This document shows, piece after piece, positions 50,914-61,953 of a stretch of DNA of 64,000 nucleotides. Position numbers and translations under genes: made by a program. The DNA is taken from NCBI GenBank assembly GCA_018873225.1, contig JAEILZ010000004.1, positions 186,001 through 250,000 on the forward strand, in the 5' to 3' direction. Under the pieces are notes generated by a model, which saw only the letters and a list, made by a program, of their open reading frames with translations, searched no databases and was not told the origin of the DNA. The stretch comes from [Phialemoniopsis] sp. UDSM-2020. Its lineage: Eukaryota > Ascomycota > Sordariomycetes > Thyridiales > Thyridiaceae. The stretch's first letter is position 1. Every line of letters starts with the position of its first letter.

Positions 50914-53900
50914 GGTCTCAAGAGCCCCCTCTCGGGCGGTGGTTCGTGGAGAGGGGTAGACAGTGGGTGACAGGAGAGCACGGAGGAGCTATAGCAGGTG
51001 TAGCTACACACCAGCTGACAGCTTCCGACGTGTCGCGGACTGCTGGGCAAGCGCGGCGCAGCTCGATAGCTCCCTTCCGATATTGCTATTAGGGGATGAC
51101 GTGGAGCGTGCCGCCGTAGTAGGTAAATTGCGGAGGAGGGGCCGTTAACAAGAGATTAGGCGAGGACGGTTCATGCTATAGCCTGCCGAGGAGGGCGGGT
51201 GGCCGACGCAGGAACCCCCAGGCACGGGCACAGGGTAAATGAACCGTTGGAGAAGGACGAGGTTTATGCCTCGTTTCCCAGCTCGGGGTCCCGGTTCGCC
51301 AACGCGGTTTCCGATCGATCGTGCGGAGAGCAGTTGGTAAATCCTGGAACAGGAGCCTCGGGCGCAATTGGAGTAGCTCGAGAGCCGTTTTGGTACCTTA
51401 TTTCCTCCCCGGAAAATGGGTGACAAGCTGTCAAACGTAGATTGCTACCCTGCCCCGCGTATGTACCAGTATAACAGACGGGCCGGGGCAGCTTCCTCCG
51501 ATCCTCCTTGGTATTGCTATCTCACGTGGTCGAGTAGCGGTCAGAATGAAGCTGGTAGGCACATGTTTGAAAGGGCGAATCGGCGCAAGTAGGTCAGTCG
51601 GTGGTGTGGGAGGTTGCCGAGTGTTCGAGGTAGAAAGGGAGCTGTTGTTGGAAAAACTTGGTTAGCTGTCAATGCCTCTCTGATCTCCGCCAAGGGTGGG
51701 CTACAAGTTGTTCTATCTGGTGGGGAAGAGTTGGGGAAAGCTTGAAACGTACCACGGGGAAGGCGGTGCGCACGCGCGTGCGTGGTGAGCGCGGGATGGG
51801 TGGGAAAGACCCGATGAGGAGATGCGCACAGCAAGCAGTGGCCAGTCGTGTGGAGTAGCAGCTCAGACTACCAGGAGGGAGCCGGATCAGGGGGCCGTGG
51901 AGAGGTGGAGGTCGGAAGCTTGTGTTTGAGGAAAGGAGGACGACGAAGTTGGCTCGGAGCCAAGGACGGCAGGTCGCGAGGATATTCTTGGAAGTTGGAG
52001 TGTCAGATTGTTCTGGCGATCGTCTCGGCTTTGTGGAGGGCGTGGGGCGATGCAGCTACAGCAGCTCCGGCATGACAAACGAAGGCTGTAGCTAAATGAC
52101 AAACAGCGTAGCGACTGGGATTAGAAGGTGGAAGAGGAGAGAGAGGAGCGAAGACAGCTTGTGAAGCTGTCACCATCTGCAAGAGGTGTGTGGCATCCGG
52201 GGTAAGCTTGGAGGGGGGAATGGTCGAGCACAGAATCAGGGTCGAATGGCGTAAGGGTGATCCTGGCGGGCGCGCGGTGTGTCGGCAGCAATGCAAGAGG
52301 GAGGATGGGTCCCAAGAAACTGCAGATCTCCAATCCGGTGCACAGGAGAGAAGCAAATGCGTGAATGAATTGCTCACAGCACAGATGAAAGAGAACCTGT
52401 AGATGGGGGGGATTTTGGTAGAGACGGGTGTGTGTTCCGTGGTCCTGCAGGCATTTCGCGAATGGCCAGTACCGGAGCAGTGGCAGGAGCAGCATGGAAG
52501 CTACAGAAAAGAAGAAAGTGCGACCTGTGCTCCCTGATGCTTGCTTCCCGTCGTCCACCGTGCTTTCCATGTGGGGCTCAATGACGCTCGTCCCCGTCCC
52601 CTCAATCCGCTAAAGGGTGTGGTGGCTCTCACGCGCGCTATCGGCGATGACTGGGAAATCTACAGGAGGATGAAGTGAGGGGTTGTCCTCAATGTGTCTT
52701 GTCTCTTTGGTGCAATGCCGTGACAGCATCATTGATGATGAGTAAGATTGATCATGACTGTAACTGTAACCTTGTCTTTCATCTTCCTAGGTGTTGCTTT
52801 TTGCCAATTCACACTCTCATCAATACCCCCCCTTCCCTCATCTCTTGTCTTCTCATCAAAAGCACTAATGTCGCCATCCCGGAGGGAAATGAAGCGAGTC
52901 TCAGCCCAGGATGGATGGGTATTCTATGACAGCTCTCGGCCGACCCTCGCTGGCGCATAAAATTGGGTCGGACTAGCAGCCAAAACGGCATTCTCGCCCA
53001 CTGAAGCTTTTCCCATTGCTCCCTCGGGGCCCTAAATCCTTAGCTAGAAAGAATGGTGGAGCGAAGAGTCCGGTGCAGCAATGAATGCCATCACAATGGC
53101 GGCGGGGGTATCCTCGATCGTTTCGAGGCTTATTTTTGCCCTTGTCCGGGGTCATCCATCGTTGTTGCAGAACGATAAAGGTTATCGGCTTACTCAACTG
53201 TGGCTAGCCCCTTTCCCGTGCTGACAAGCATGGTAGTCGAGCCGGTAGATGGTCAGTCGGTGAGTCTACGACAGGATAGAATTCCGCCCAGCACAAATAC
53301 AAGCTTAATTTTACGAGTGGCCGCCTCGGGCCAATTCTTCCCAAAATCTGCAGGCAGTGAGTGTCTGGTGTGGGTGGAGGAACGCGGGATACCTCCCGTA
53401 ATCTCACTCGCGTTCTTTGCCGGAGACAATGAGCAGATTTTTCTGTCCTCTCATGGCTCTGTGTGTCCCCAATGCCACAAATGATGCATTCAAAAAAGCA
53501 TGGGTAGATGGAAATTCTACGTGTTCTCGAACACTTCCTTGCATCTTCCCAATCCATGGAATCAACCAGGGCTGCAGGCTCCGAGCAAGCCCAAGCTTTG
53601 GTGGGCTCCAGCTGTCACGCTGTCAACTTCCCAACGCCGCCACAGGGGTCTGTCCGCCCTCACCCCACCTGCTGCGGGCGCTAACCAGGTGCCCCGCAAT
53701 CACCACAACCGTGGCGCCTGCCCGGGGCTTCCTCGAATCGCGGACCTTGCTTTTACCAGCCCTGGAGCGTCCCTTGCATGCCACCCATGTTCTGCCATGC
53801 CGCCGTCACCTGTCCGTCCAGTCCTTTGTTGATGTCTTGCATCCCTGACGTAGATGCTTGTTTGGTCTTGTTCTCGAAAAGAAAAGCAGGCAAACAAAGC

Positions 53901-54558
53901 TCTTGTTGCACACAGTTAAGAATAATTTGATGGTGGTGCTGCTTGGCAGGGGCAAACACGAACCCTGCAAAGCTTCAGATAATGATGTACTTTCTTGAAC
54001 AATAACCCAAGGTACAAGTAAACTCTTTCCCGCATTTCAAACCGCACAGCGTCCAGAGGTACGATTTCTGCACATTGCTGGTGCTCGCATGTTTTCCCAG
54101 TCACGTTTCACAAGCTTTTTGATCGACAAATATAAGATTACAGATAGAACTCGGAGTGGTTTGTCAAGTTCTGTTGTATTATGATATCCGATCCAGAAAA
54201 AATACATATGGGCCTCGCAGCTATCCTGACGCCTTTCTTGAAGCCTGCCCTAGATGTATTATACAGAATGTATCAAATAAAGCCGTTGTGAAGAGAATGG
54301 TACTCCATGTCGAGGACTCGATGGCGACGCAGTTGCCCCCATTCATGCGTCATTCTCTCTGGCTTCTGTGCCGACATCGTACGCTGGTAGGACTGTGGCT
54401 AACAACCCTAATCTTCCTCCGTATGCGCATCAGAGAGCCTTGAGCTCCCGATCCGGTAACGACCGCATATCCAACTGTGGCTTGTGGTCTCAGACCGGTC
54501 TCTAGGTCGAGATATCTGTGCTGTCACCATATTATCCAAAGCATTCGTTTCCGTTCTT
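50914..54558. other. Long intergenic (3.6 kb)
   Basis: Several short frames on both strands, none with a domain, consistent codon use or credible start. Could hold a long 5' leader or promoter of the cNMP/F-box gene, or a noncoding RNA. No repeat array or transposon seen. Confidence 0.5.
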
Positions 54559-54954
54559 TCAGGATCCGAGACCGCACACGCCGAAATTGCAGTTCATGCC
54601 CTCAGCCCCGTGGCAACATATCGAGCCTCCCGCACAGAAGCAGGCCTTGGGGTTCTCCTTCATCTTCCTCGCCAGCTCGTCTTTGACCGCCTGGACCTTG
54701 ATCCACGACAACTTCTTGCCCGGGACGGGCGGGTGCGAGACCGGTTTCGTAGCCTCCGCCAGCTTGGCTTTAAACTCTTCGAGACTAGGCTTCTTGACCA
54801 CAAGGGGTTTGCTGAATTCGTCGAAAGAGATGAGTGGCTCCTCGAGGACGTGTTCGAGCTTCGCCGGTAGGGGTATTTGTAGCCGCTCCAGCGGTATCGC
54901 GCTGATCGAGGTGACCAGCAGGGCTAGCAGGGCGGAGATGACGAACAGCTTCAT
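54559..54954 (-). CDS. Small secreted protein 2 with C-terminal cysteine cluster
   Basis: Single exon, 131 aa, ATG at 54954. Signal peptide MKLFVISALLALLVTSISA, then a Lys/Glu/Pro-rich middle (FKAKLAEATKPVSHPPVPGK). A compact C-terminal cluster of six Cys follows (105, 107, 113, 114, 122, 127; CFCAGGSICC...CNFGVCG). Not a family I recognise; the CC pair in a six-Cys knot-like cluster recalls small disulfide-rich domains. Probably extracellular. Function unknown. Confidence 0.7.
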   Translation of the reverse strand: MKLFVISALLALLVTSISAIPLERLQIPLPAKLEHVLEEPLISFDEFSKPLVVKKPSLEEFKAKLAEATKPVSHPPVPGKKLSWIKVQAVKDELARKMKENPKACFCAGGSICCHGAEGMNCNFGVCGLGS

Positions 54955-56680
54955 GATGTCGTGGGTTTGTCGAGTTCGCGATGTGGATGAGTTTGGAATT
55001 CGAGACAGAAGCTTGCCGTCTCTGGCCCCTTCGCCAAGGTTTGGCTTAATTAAGTAGCCCTGCAGCTACTGAACTGCGCAATTACCGTCAAAGAACCCTT
55101 CAGGCCGAGGTGAAGTCGAGGCAATGATTTGCGAAGTATTCACGCGGTCGACGATACCGTCTTTGTCGCTAAGATTCACCACGAGAAACGCGCAAAGCAG
55201 AGTTGAGAAGGAGCAAAAAAGGAAAGGGATCGGCCAGGACGTCACCGAGGAGCAACAGCGCGTCTCGACAAGAAATAAAATTTGAGGCACTCGTGCATAC
55301 AACCAACGCCTGCCGCGCGATAGTAGCCTCATATGGATGAATGCAGGGAAGGTCTGGGCCGCACATTGGCTTCTCCCCCACGCCAGGGCGAGCCGCGCAT
55401 CGACAACAGAGAAGCTGCTAGCCAAGGCGTCGGGACTTCCCAGGGTCCCCCAGGGTCTGCTGGTCTGCTGAGCGCGGGGACCGAGAGAAACAAGAATGAA
55501 AGCTCATGAACTAAGATGAGCTATTCCCATGAGGGAAGTCGCTAGAGGGGGAGAAGTGCGACATGTTCGGCTGTTGGGTGCCGGCAAAATACCATGGTTG
55601 TATCGAGAGGGCGGCGTGACTGGTGCCGTAAATTGCCCTGGATATTAACCAGACCGACTAAGAATGCTGACGAGAACGCGACAACTGTAGCTCGCTATTG
55701 CGAGCAAGCAGAGACCTACCATTGATAACAAACCCAAGAGAGGTGATGGAATATCTGGCAAAGGTGGTCAGGTGTTTGAACCTGAGCTCGAATCCATCAA
55801 TTGATGAGTATCACAATGAGATTTAGCTCCTGCAACTCAATATTGGTAATCGGAAGGACACGGAGCTGTCAGTACTAGAGGAGCTCGGGATGTAACTTGA
55901 TCAGCATGATCAATGCCGGCATCTTGACCAGCCGGAACTCCTGAACTGACCACCATGGCGTTTTAGAAGGCTGATGGCAACTACTTTGCCGCGATAGACG
56001 CTATATTTGGGCGATCGATCCTATGAAGGCGGCTCCTGAATAACTACCTGGGTAGCTTGTGAGGTTGAACCGCGATAAACGGCAAGTTAAGCCACAGTGT
56101 AAAATGCTTGACCACGACATGTCGCGCGACAGACACTCAGAACGAAGGAAACCAGTGACGTGATGGGATGAGAGACTGAAAGAGTGAATGTTCCAAGATT
56201 TCACAGCCACTCTGGTGAGTCAAGTCAGGACCATGACAAAGCCTGAGGCAATAGGAGAAAAGGCAGCTCGGCTCCGGTGTTGGTGACGGAGGTAAAACAG
56301 GAATTGGCCTATTAACTCCAGCGGAGCACTTGGCTCAGTGAAGGTCGGCGCGCCGGCGAGGCCGTTGTCCGCCCTTTTTATTGGGTGTTCCAGTAGAAAC
56401 TCAGGCATTTCCAGCAGCTTCCAAGGTGCCGTAGAAGCCCCACGTGATGGCAAAAGCGGGGATCGCCATTGGACCATGACAAATTACCTAAGCCGACCGA
56501 GGCGATTCTGGCCGAAAGCTCCAGTCAAACGTCATGCTTTTGCGTGCCTCAAGACAAAGCTTCAAATTCTCTCCTCATCGCAAACACTTTTGCGCTTCAT
56601 CCACCACCACCTCTTCCTTCCACTGACATCACCTTTTTCTTTTGTCACATACCTCGCCCATCTCGGACGCCACATAGACA
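54955..56680. other. Intergenic (1.7 kb)
   Basis: No convincing gene; B-box-like sequence near 55778 without an A-box. A large frame from 56338 overlaps the next gene in another frame and is a shadow of its GC-rich coding sequence. Confidence 0.5.
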
Positions 56681-57823
56681 ATGTCGTTCACGATAACGGT
56701 CCGCCAGGGCCCTACCCGCTTGGCCTCGAGACTCCCGCAGATCGCCAAGAGCACGACGACTCGCTCCTCGGCCGCCGCCGGCCTGCGCGCCTTCCATCAG
56801 TCGACGCCCAAGAACAACTTCTTCTCGTCGCGAACGACGCTCCTCGCAGCCTCTGGCCTGCGGTCGACGCCCCAGCCCGCCAAGAGCCTGGTATCCCGCC
56901 TCGCCGGCGCCAGCAGGACGTACTACCAACAGACGCAGCAGCAGACGGACCAGTCTTCGTTGCTGCGCAAGCTGCTCGTCGGCGGCGCCATCTTTGGCGG
57001 CACCCTCGTCGCGGTCAATGTCGTCTTCAACCGGGAGACGAGGGACGACGGCGGGATGCCCATCTACGAGCGCGAGTACCTGAACAACACCTTCCTGCAC
57101 ACCGGCCTGGGTGTCGGCATCATCGCCCTCACGGCGCGCCAGATGGTCCGCAGCGGCTTCGTCTACCGCCTCATGGTCACCAACCCGTGGGTTGTCGGCA
57201 TCGGCGGTCTGGCGCTGAGCTTCGCCACCATGATTGGTACCCGGTCCATTTCGCCTGATAAGTAAGTTTTTGCGCATTTTCATCGTGTTAGTATCTTTGG
57301 TAGGAGCAAAGAGAAAGAGATTGACTCATTATCTAGCTACATCCCCAAGTACGCCCTCTGGACCGCCTTCAACGCCACCCAGGCCGCCTTCATCGCTCCT
57401 CTGATCGCCTTCGTCCCCGGTGCCCTGATCGCCCGCGCCGGTCTCTACACTGTCGCCATGATGGGCTCGTTGTCCTTCATCGGCGCCACCGCCAAGCAGG
57501 AGAAGTACCTCTACATCGGCGGTCCTCTGCTGGCCGGTGCTGCCATAGTCGCCGTTTCCGGTTTCGCTCCTCTGCTCATCCCCGCCACTGCGGCCCGTAC
57601 CCTGGCCCTGACTGAGAGCATCTGGCTGTACGGCGGTCTGGCCGTCTTTGGCGGCTTCACCCTGTACGATGTTCAGAAGGTTCTGTACCACGCTCGGATG
57701 GCCGAGCGCGGCATCATGAAGCGGGATCCGGTTAACGAGAGCATCAGCCTCGAGCTCGACTTCCTCAACATCTTTATCCGCATGGTGCAGATCCTGATGA
57801 TGCAGCAGAACCGGAGGAAGTAG
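56681..57823 (+). CDS. Mitochondrial Bax-inhibitor-1-family membrane protein (GHITM-like)
   Basis: Exons 56681-57261 and 57337-57823 (75-nt intron); 355 aa. The first 75 residues are Arg/Ser/Thr-rich without acidic residues (QGPTRLASRLPQIAKSTTTRSSAA), a clear mitochondrial leader. Seven to eight membrane segments follow (LLVGGAIFGGTLVAVNVVF, TGLGVGIIALTARQMV, ALWTAFNATQAAFIAPLIAF and others). They end in GGFTLYDVQKVLYHARM and ISLELDFLNIFIRMVQILMM, the C-terminal signature of the BI-1/TMBIM family and of GHITM/TMBIM5 in particular. Inner-membrane protein linked in animals to cristae and calcium/proton exchange. Core gene. Confidence 0.9.
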
Positions 57824-58171
57824 AGGGTCGGCGAAAGAAAGTGAAGGGAGAAGACTGTAGGACGAAGAAAGCCAGATGAATTTTGATACCTAGGAATGAA
57901 AGTGAGAAAGTCATGGGGACTTTTCGGGCGGTAGAAGAAACTCCTCTCCGTAGCATAGAGCTTGGACAGAGCCAGCAGTCAACAGAGACACTGCGTGTAT
58001 TGCAATACAATTGAATGAATATATTTTACTACGTTGATCTCATAAACCCTTCTTTGACGATGTATTTGCACCACTGATCAAAGCCTGAAAACTCCTGCGC
58101 TGCTATTAACCCAATTGTGTCCTGTCCCACGTCACTCGAGCCTTTTCTCATACTCGCAACGCCCAATCAAC
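57824..58171. other. Intergenic, convergent genes
   Basis: 3' flanks only. Confidence 0.5.
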
Positions 58172-58906
58172 CTAGTACTTGAGCTCCGGCAGCGGCCGGA
58201 TATAATGGCTCGCGCACTGGTAGCCGTAGGGGTTCTTCTCGAGGTACAGCTGGTGGTACTCCTCGGCGTCCCACCATTTTGCGGCGGGCAGCAGCTCCGT
58301 GGCGATCTTGCCGTGCCACCACTGCTCGTTGGCGGCCTTTGTCACCTCGCGCGCGATGCCCTCCTGCTCGGCGTCGTGGTAGAAGATGCCGCTGCGGTAC
58401 TGCGACCCGTAGTCGTTGCCCTGGCGGTCCGGCGTTGTGGGGTCGTGGAACCGGTAGAAGAACTCGACGAGCTGGCGGTAGGTGATCTTCTCTGGGTCGA
58501 AGGTGAGTTGGGCGGCCTCGGCATCTGTTTGTAGTCGTTTGTTAGCATAACCTCGAAAGGTTAAAAAGGGGGGAAAGGGGGATTGGGTAGGAAGGAACGT
58601 ACGGCCAGTCTCGCCGGAGCACACGGCGCGGTAGCTCGGGTTGTTCACGTCACCGCCGATGTACCCGACGCGCGCGTCGTACAGGCCCTTCTCCGCGCCG
58701 CCGAAGTGCTTGCGGAACTCGTGCTCGACGCCCCAGAAGCAGCCCGCGGCGAAGGTGGCGCGCTGGGCGCCGGAGGGAATGGAAGCGGCGGCCGAGTCGG
58801 AGGGGTTGAGGGACAGGCCGCGCGCCGAGGTGGTGAAGGGGCGGGCGAGGCGGTGGATGAAGGAGGGCATGGTGCCGAAGAAGGCGGCCGAGGAGTAGTG
58901 TGCCAT
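58172..58906 (-). CDS. msrA: Peptide methionine sulfoxide reductase A
   Basis: Exons 58906-58603 and 58524-58172; 218 aa. Catalytic Cys in [16 protein letters not shown] (C56), then [56 protein letters not shown] and a C-terminal [14 protein letters not shown] whose Cys can resolve the sulfenic acid. The 78-nt intron falls inside the ETGHAEA motif and its removal restores it. The first 40-45 residues ([16 protein letters not shown]) look like a mitochondrial leader, though a start at the second Met (codon 13) is possible. Reduces methionine-S-sulfoxide in proteins using thioredoxin. Core gene. Confidence 0.93.
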   Translation of the reverse strand: [244 protein letters not shown]

Positions 58907-59616
58907 TACCGCCGAGAGTAGGAGGAGCACGGGTGCGAGCGAGAGGAGGAGAAGGATGGTCGATGTGCTGCGATGCGCCGTGGTGGGAGTAGAAGCCGAG
59001 ATGCCGGGGTTTGAGCGGCGGGGTTGTGATCTGGAGCTTGGATGCGGTAGTGATGGGAATTGGTGAAGGCGGTTCGTGAAGGGTAGACTGCTTGGACTTC
59101 ACAGAGGGACGGTCGATGTCGTTATATACTGATCAATTGCAGGGAAAACAGTCAAGAAGTCGATGTGATGGTTGTGAGTAACGAAAGTCTGGAGGGTAGT
59201 TATGTCGATCCAGGGACGCCTCTTTTTTAGTGGGGTGAATCCCTGACGTTATGCGACAGCGTCGATGATGCGATCAGAATCGCCGCTTTCGGGTATGACA
59301 AATTCTATTCAGTGGCGCAGACTCAGCCTTTGCCCGTCAGCGCAGCCCTATGGAAAGCGATGAGATAAACGAATCCAACGCCTGGTGAGTAGTTTCTTAG
59401 CGTAGCAACATTTCAAATATTTTGAGGCTGTATCATCTCAGAGAGGACAGTTCAGGCTTGTAGTATGTCCGGACTGCCGTGAAGCACCCTGCTAAATTTT
59501 GTGATGAATGATGACGGGAATACGAGTTGTCTCAACAAATAGCCTCGAAATGTAATCACTCGTCATATTTTTGGTAGTCTAAGAACCGTAATCTCTATTT
59601 ACAAAACACCCCCTCT
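58907..59616. other. Intergenic, upstream region of msrA
   Basis: Upstream of msrA and downstream of the dehydrogenase; no feature recognised. Confidence 0.5.
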
Positions 59617-60765
59617 CTACAGCTTATTCTTGAGCTGCTGCCCGGCAATGAACCGCCGCAGGTTATCCGCAATCAGCGCCTCAGCGCCCTGGGGCCGGCC
59701 ACCAGCGGCGTGCGGCGACAGCACGAGGTTCTTGGTCTTGTACAGCCTGTTGCCCTCGGGCAGCGGCTCCGTCTCAAAGACATCGAGCGCCGCGCCGCCG
59801 ATGCGCTCCTCGTCCAAGGCATCCGCCAGCGCGCTCTCGTCGACCGACGTGCCGCGGCCGACGTTGACGACCCACGCGTGCTTGGGCAGCAGTCGCAGGC
59901 GCTCGGCGTTGAGGGCGTGGCGCGTCGAGTCTGAGCCCGGCAGGATCATGACGAGGGCGTCGGTCTGAGGCAGGAGCTCGGGCAGCTTGTCCTCGCCGTA
60001 GACCTCGGTGCCGTCGCGGACGCCGGCGTGGCGCGCGACGCCCTTGACCGTGGCGCCCAAAAGAGTCAGGTGCGGGGCGAGCTTCTTGGCGATGTTGCCG
60101 AAGCCCCAGATGGTGATGCGGGCGTCGCGCAGCGTGGCGAAGCGGTCCGAGGGCCTGTCGGGCTGGGGGCCTCCCAGGTGGCCCGGCCACTTGCCCTGGA
60201 CCTGGTACTCGCGCATCTCGTAGAAGCGGCGCGCGGCGTTGAGCAGCATGCCGAGGGTGTGCTCGGCGACAGTAAAGTCGTGCAGGCCGGAGCCCGTGGT
60301 GAGCAGGATGGACTTGCCGACGTCGAAGCCGGCGTTGATGACGTCGTTGGGGCCGGCGGCGAGGGACTGGATCCAGCGCAGCTTCTTCATGCGGCCGGCG
60401 GCGTCCTTGAGGGGCTCGCCCTTGTTGGACCAGGTGACGAGGACCTCGGCGTCGATGTGCTCCTCGGGGATGGGCTTGGTGACGTCGTAGGGCTGCAGCT
60501 CGACGCCGAAGCCCTCGATGCTCTGGGTGTCGAGCTTGAGGGAGGTGGGGTAGAGCAGCTTCATCGTGGCGGCGGGTTTTGGAGTAGTAGCGGAGGTGCT
60601 GTGGTGGTGTCTTTTTACCGGGTGGTGATGTCGGAGGTGGTAGCTTGTTCTACTCGAGCAGGCTGAAGCTGAGGAGAATCGAGAAAAAGTTGGGAGTGAC
60701 AAGAGAGAAAAGCGAAGAACAGTAGGACGGCTCGACAAGAAGGTCATCCCGCACCGGGTGGACAT
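59617..60765 (-). CDS. D-isomer-specific 2-hydroxyacid dehydrogenase
   Basis: Single exon, 382 aa from ATG 60765. Catalytic region LPKHAWVVNVGRGTSVDESAL (Arg), DVFETEPLPEGNRLYKTKNLVLSPHAAG (Glu, His), nucleotide site TIWGFGNIAKKLAPHLTLLGATVKGVARH. N-terminal part QSLAAGPNDVINAGFD and LHDFTVAEHTLGMLL also fit. Members reduce 2-keto acids or oxidise D-2-hydroxy acids with NAD(P). The first 67 residues are Ser/Arg/His-rich and could be a mitochondrial leader or untranslated: a second ATG at 60564 (MKLLYPTSLKLDTQ) gives a normal 315-residue enzyme. Confidence 0.88.
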   Translation of the reverse strand: MSTRCGMTFLSSRPTVLRFSLLSLPTFSRFSSASACSSRTSYHLRHHHPVKRHHHSTSATTPKPAATMKLLYPTSLKLDTQSIEGFGVELQPYDVTKPIPEEHIDAEVLVTWSNKGEPLKDAAGRMKKLRWIQSLAAGPNDVINAGFDVGKSILLTTGSGLHDFTVAEHTLGMLLNAARRFYEMREYQVQGKWPGHLGGPQPDRPSDRFATLRDARITIWGFGNIAKKLAPHLTLLGATVKGVARHAGVRDGTEVYGEDKLPELLPQTDALVMILPGSDSTRHALNAERLRLLPKHAWVVNVGRGTSVDESALADALDEERIGGAALDVFETEPLPEGNRLYKTKNLVLSPHAAGGRPQGAEALIADNLRRFIAGQQLKNKL

Positions 60766-61953
60766 CCTCTTTTGTTTTGTTGCGTGGGCGACGGAGTAAG
60801 TGCACTCGGGTCAAGCTGCAGCGATGCCGGAGAAGCACGCAAAAACGTGGGGCAAAGCCCGCCAGAGGGGTTCGGCAGCCAACGCCGTCGCTTCGGAGGG
60901 GGAGGGCGAAGGTATGGATGGTGTGGGCTTGAAGGGATGGATTACCTAGCCTGGTAATTCCAATTGGGAGGACTGGTTGGAGGAGCTCCTCTTTGCTAGC
61001 TAATTAGGTGACGGGTATCGACGCGGAAAACCCAAAGCAAGTACTTATTAGTAGAGTAGAGTGGGGGTGGAGATTGAATTGGTGTCTGGTCTGCCTGTCT
61101 TTCCCCAGCGGGATGAGGGATGATGATGCTCCGACTCGAGTGGCCCGGTAATTGAAGGGATCACGGCTATTAGAATCGAACGGACGCCAAACCGGAGGAG
61201 GCTGGCAGTCTATTTGTCTAGAAAAAGCAGCCCGCTCCTCCCCTCCTCTTGTCAATCGCCGAGAGCAGTTCCATCTCTTGAGAGTGACATGGCAATCCGG
61301 CAATCGACTTTTGACCTCCGTGATCCACATCTGTGCCGATACTTCACTTTCAATTACCGACTTGGGCACAGCGAGTCCGTCATCGCTCGCATCGATTTAC
61401 TTTATCGTATTGATAAAATATCACTCAAATCGTAGCTCGTCCTTTCCTCCTGCTCGTCACCTAGGCTTTGTGCTTCAATCGCCAGGCCGCTTGTTCCAGC
61501 GTCTCAGGACAATGATTCGAATCGGAGGAGCATTAATTGGCTCATTGTCGGCCCGCTAAGTTTTTGGTGGGACTTCGGTGGGAAACGCCGGGGCGAATAT
61601 TTTCATCGGCCGCACTACCACTAGAGCCAGTGCCGAGCTCCTCCTAAAACAGCTGAGAAACTGTGGTTCCTCATGTGAAGCAAGTGGCAAGACCATGCAT
61701 TCTGAGCTTAGACATCAGATCACGATCCGACGTAGAGCTTGTAAGTAAAGCCACATGTAGTAAATCCCGGTGACAAGAGACATGAGCCACAAATCGTAAA
61801 CAGGAGTGTAAGTGTCCTGTAAATCATTTCATATCCACATTCCTAGCCTGCATTGGCAACTTGAGACGGCCCAAATCCCTGCCCGTCAACATCATGAAAC
61901 ATACAAAAACATCATGATAGGCGCGGCGATGGCATTTTCAACCCTGATCAAGC
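60766..61953. other. Intergenic (1.2 kb)
   Basis: Between the dehydrogenase promoter and the efflux-pump 3' end; no gene recognised. Confidence 0.5.

Noticed and set aside
54484..54870. Plus-strand frames opposite secreted protein 2
   Set aside because: The minus-strand frame has a textbook signal peptide and a Cys cluster; the plus frames have neither.
56338..57258. 306-codon plus frame overlapping the Bax-inhibitor-family gene
   Set aside because: Different frame from the real exon; Arg/Pro/His-rich translation without a domain.
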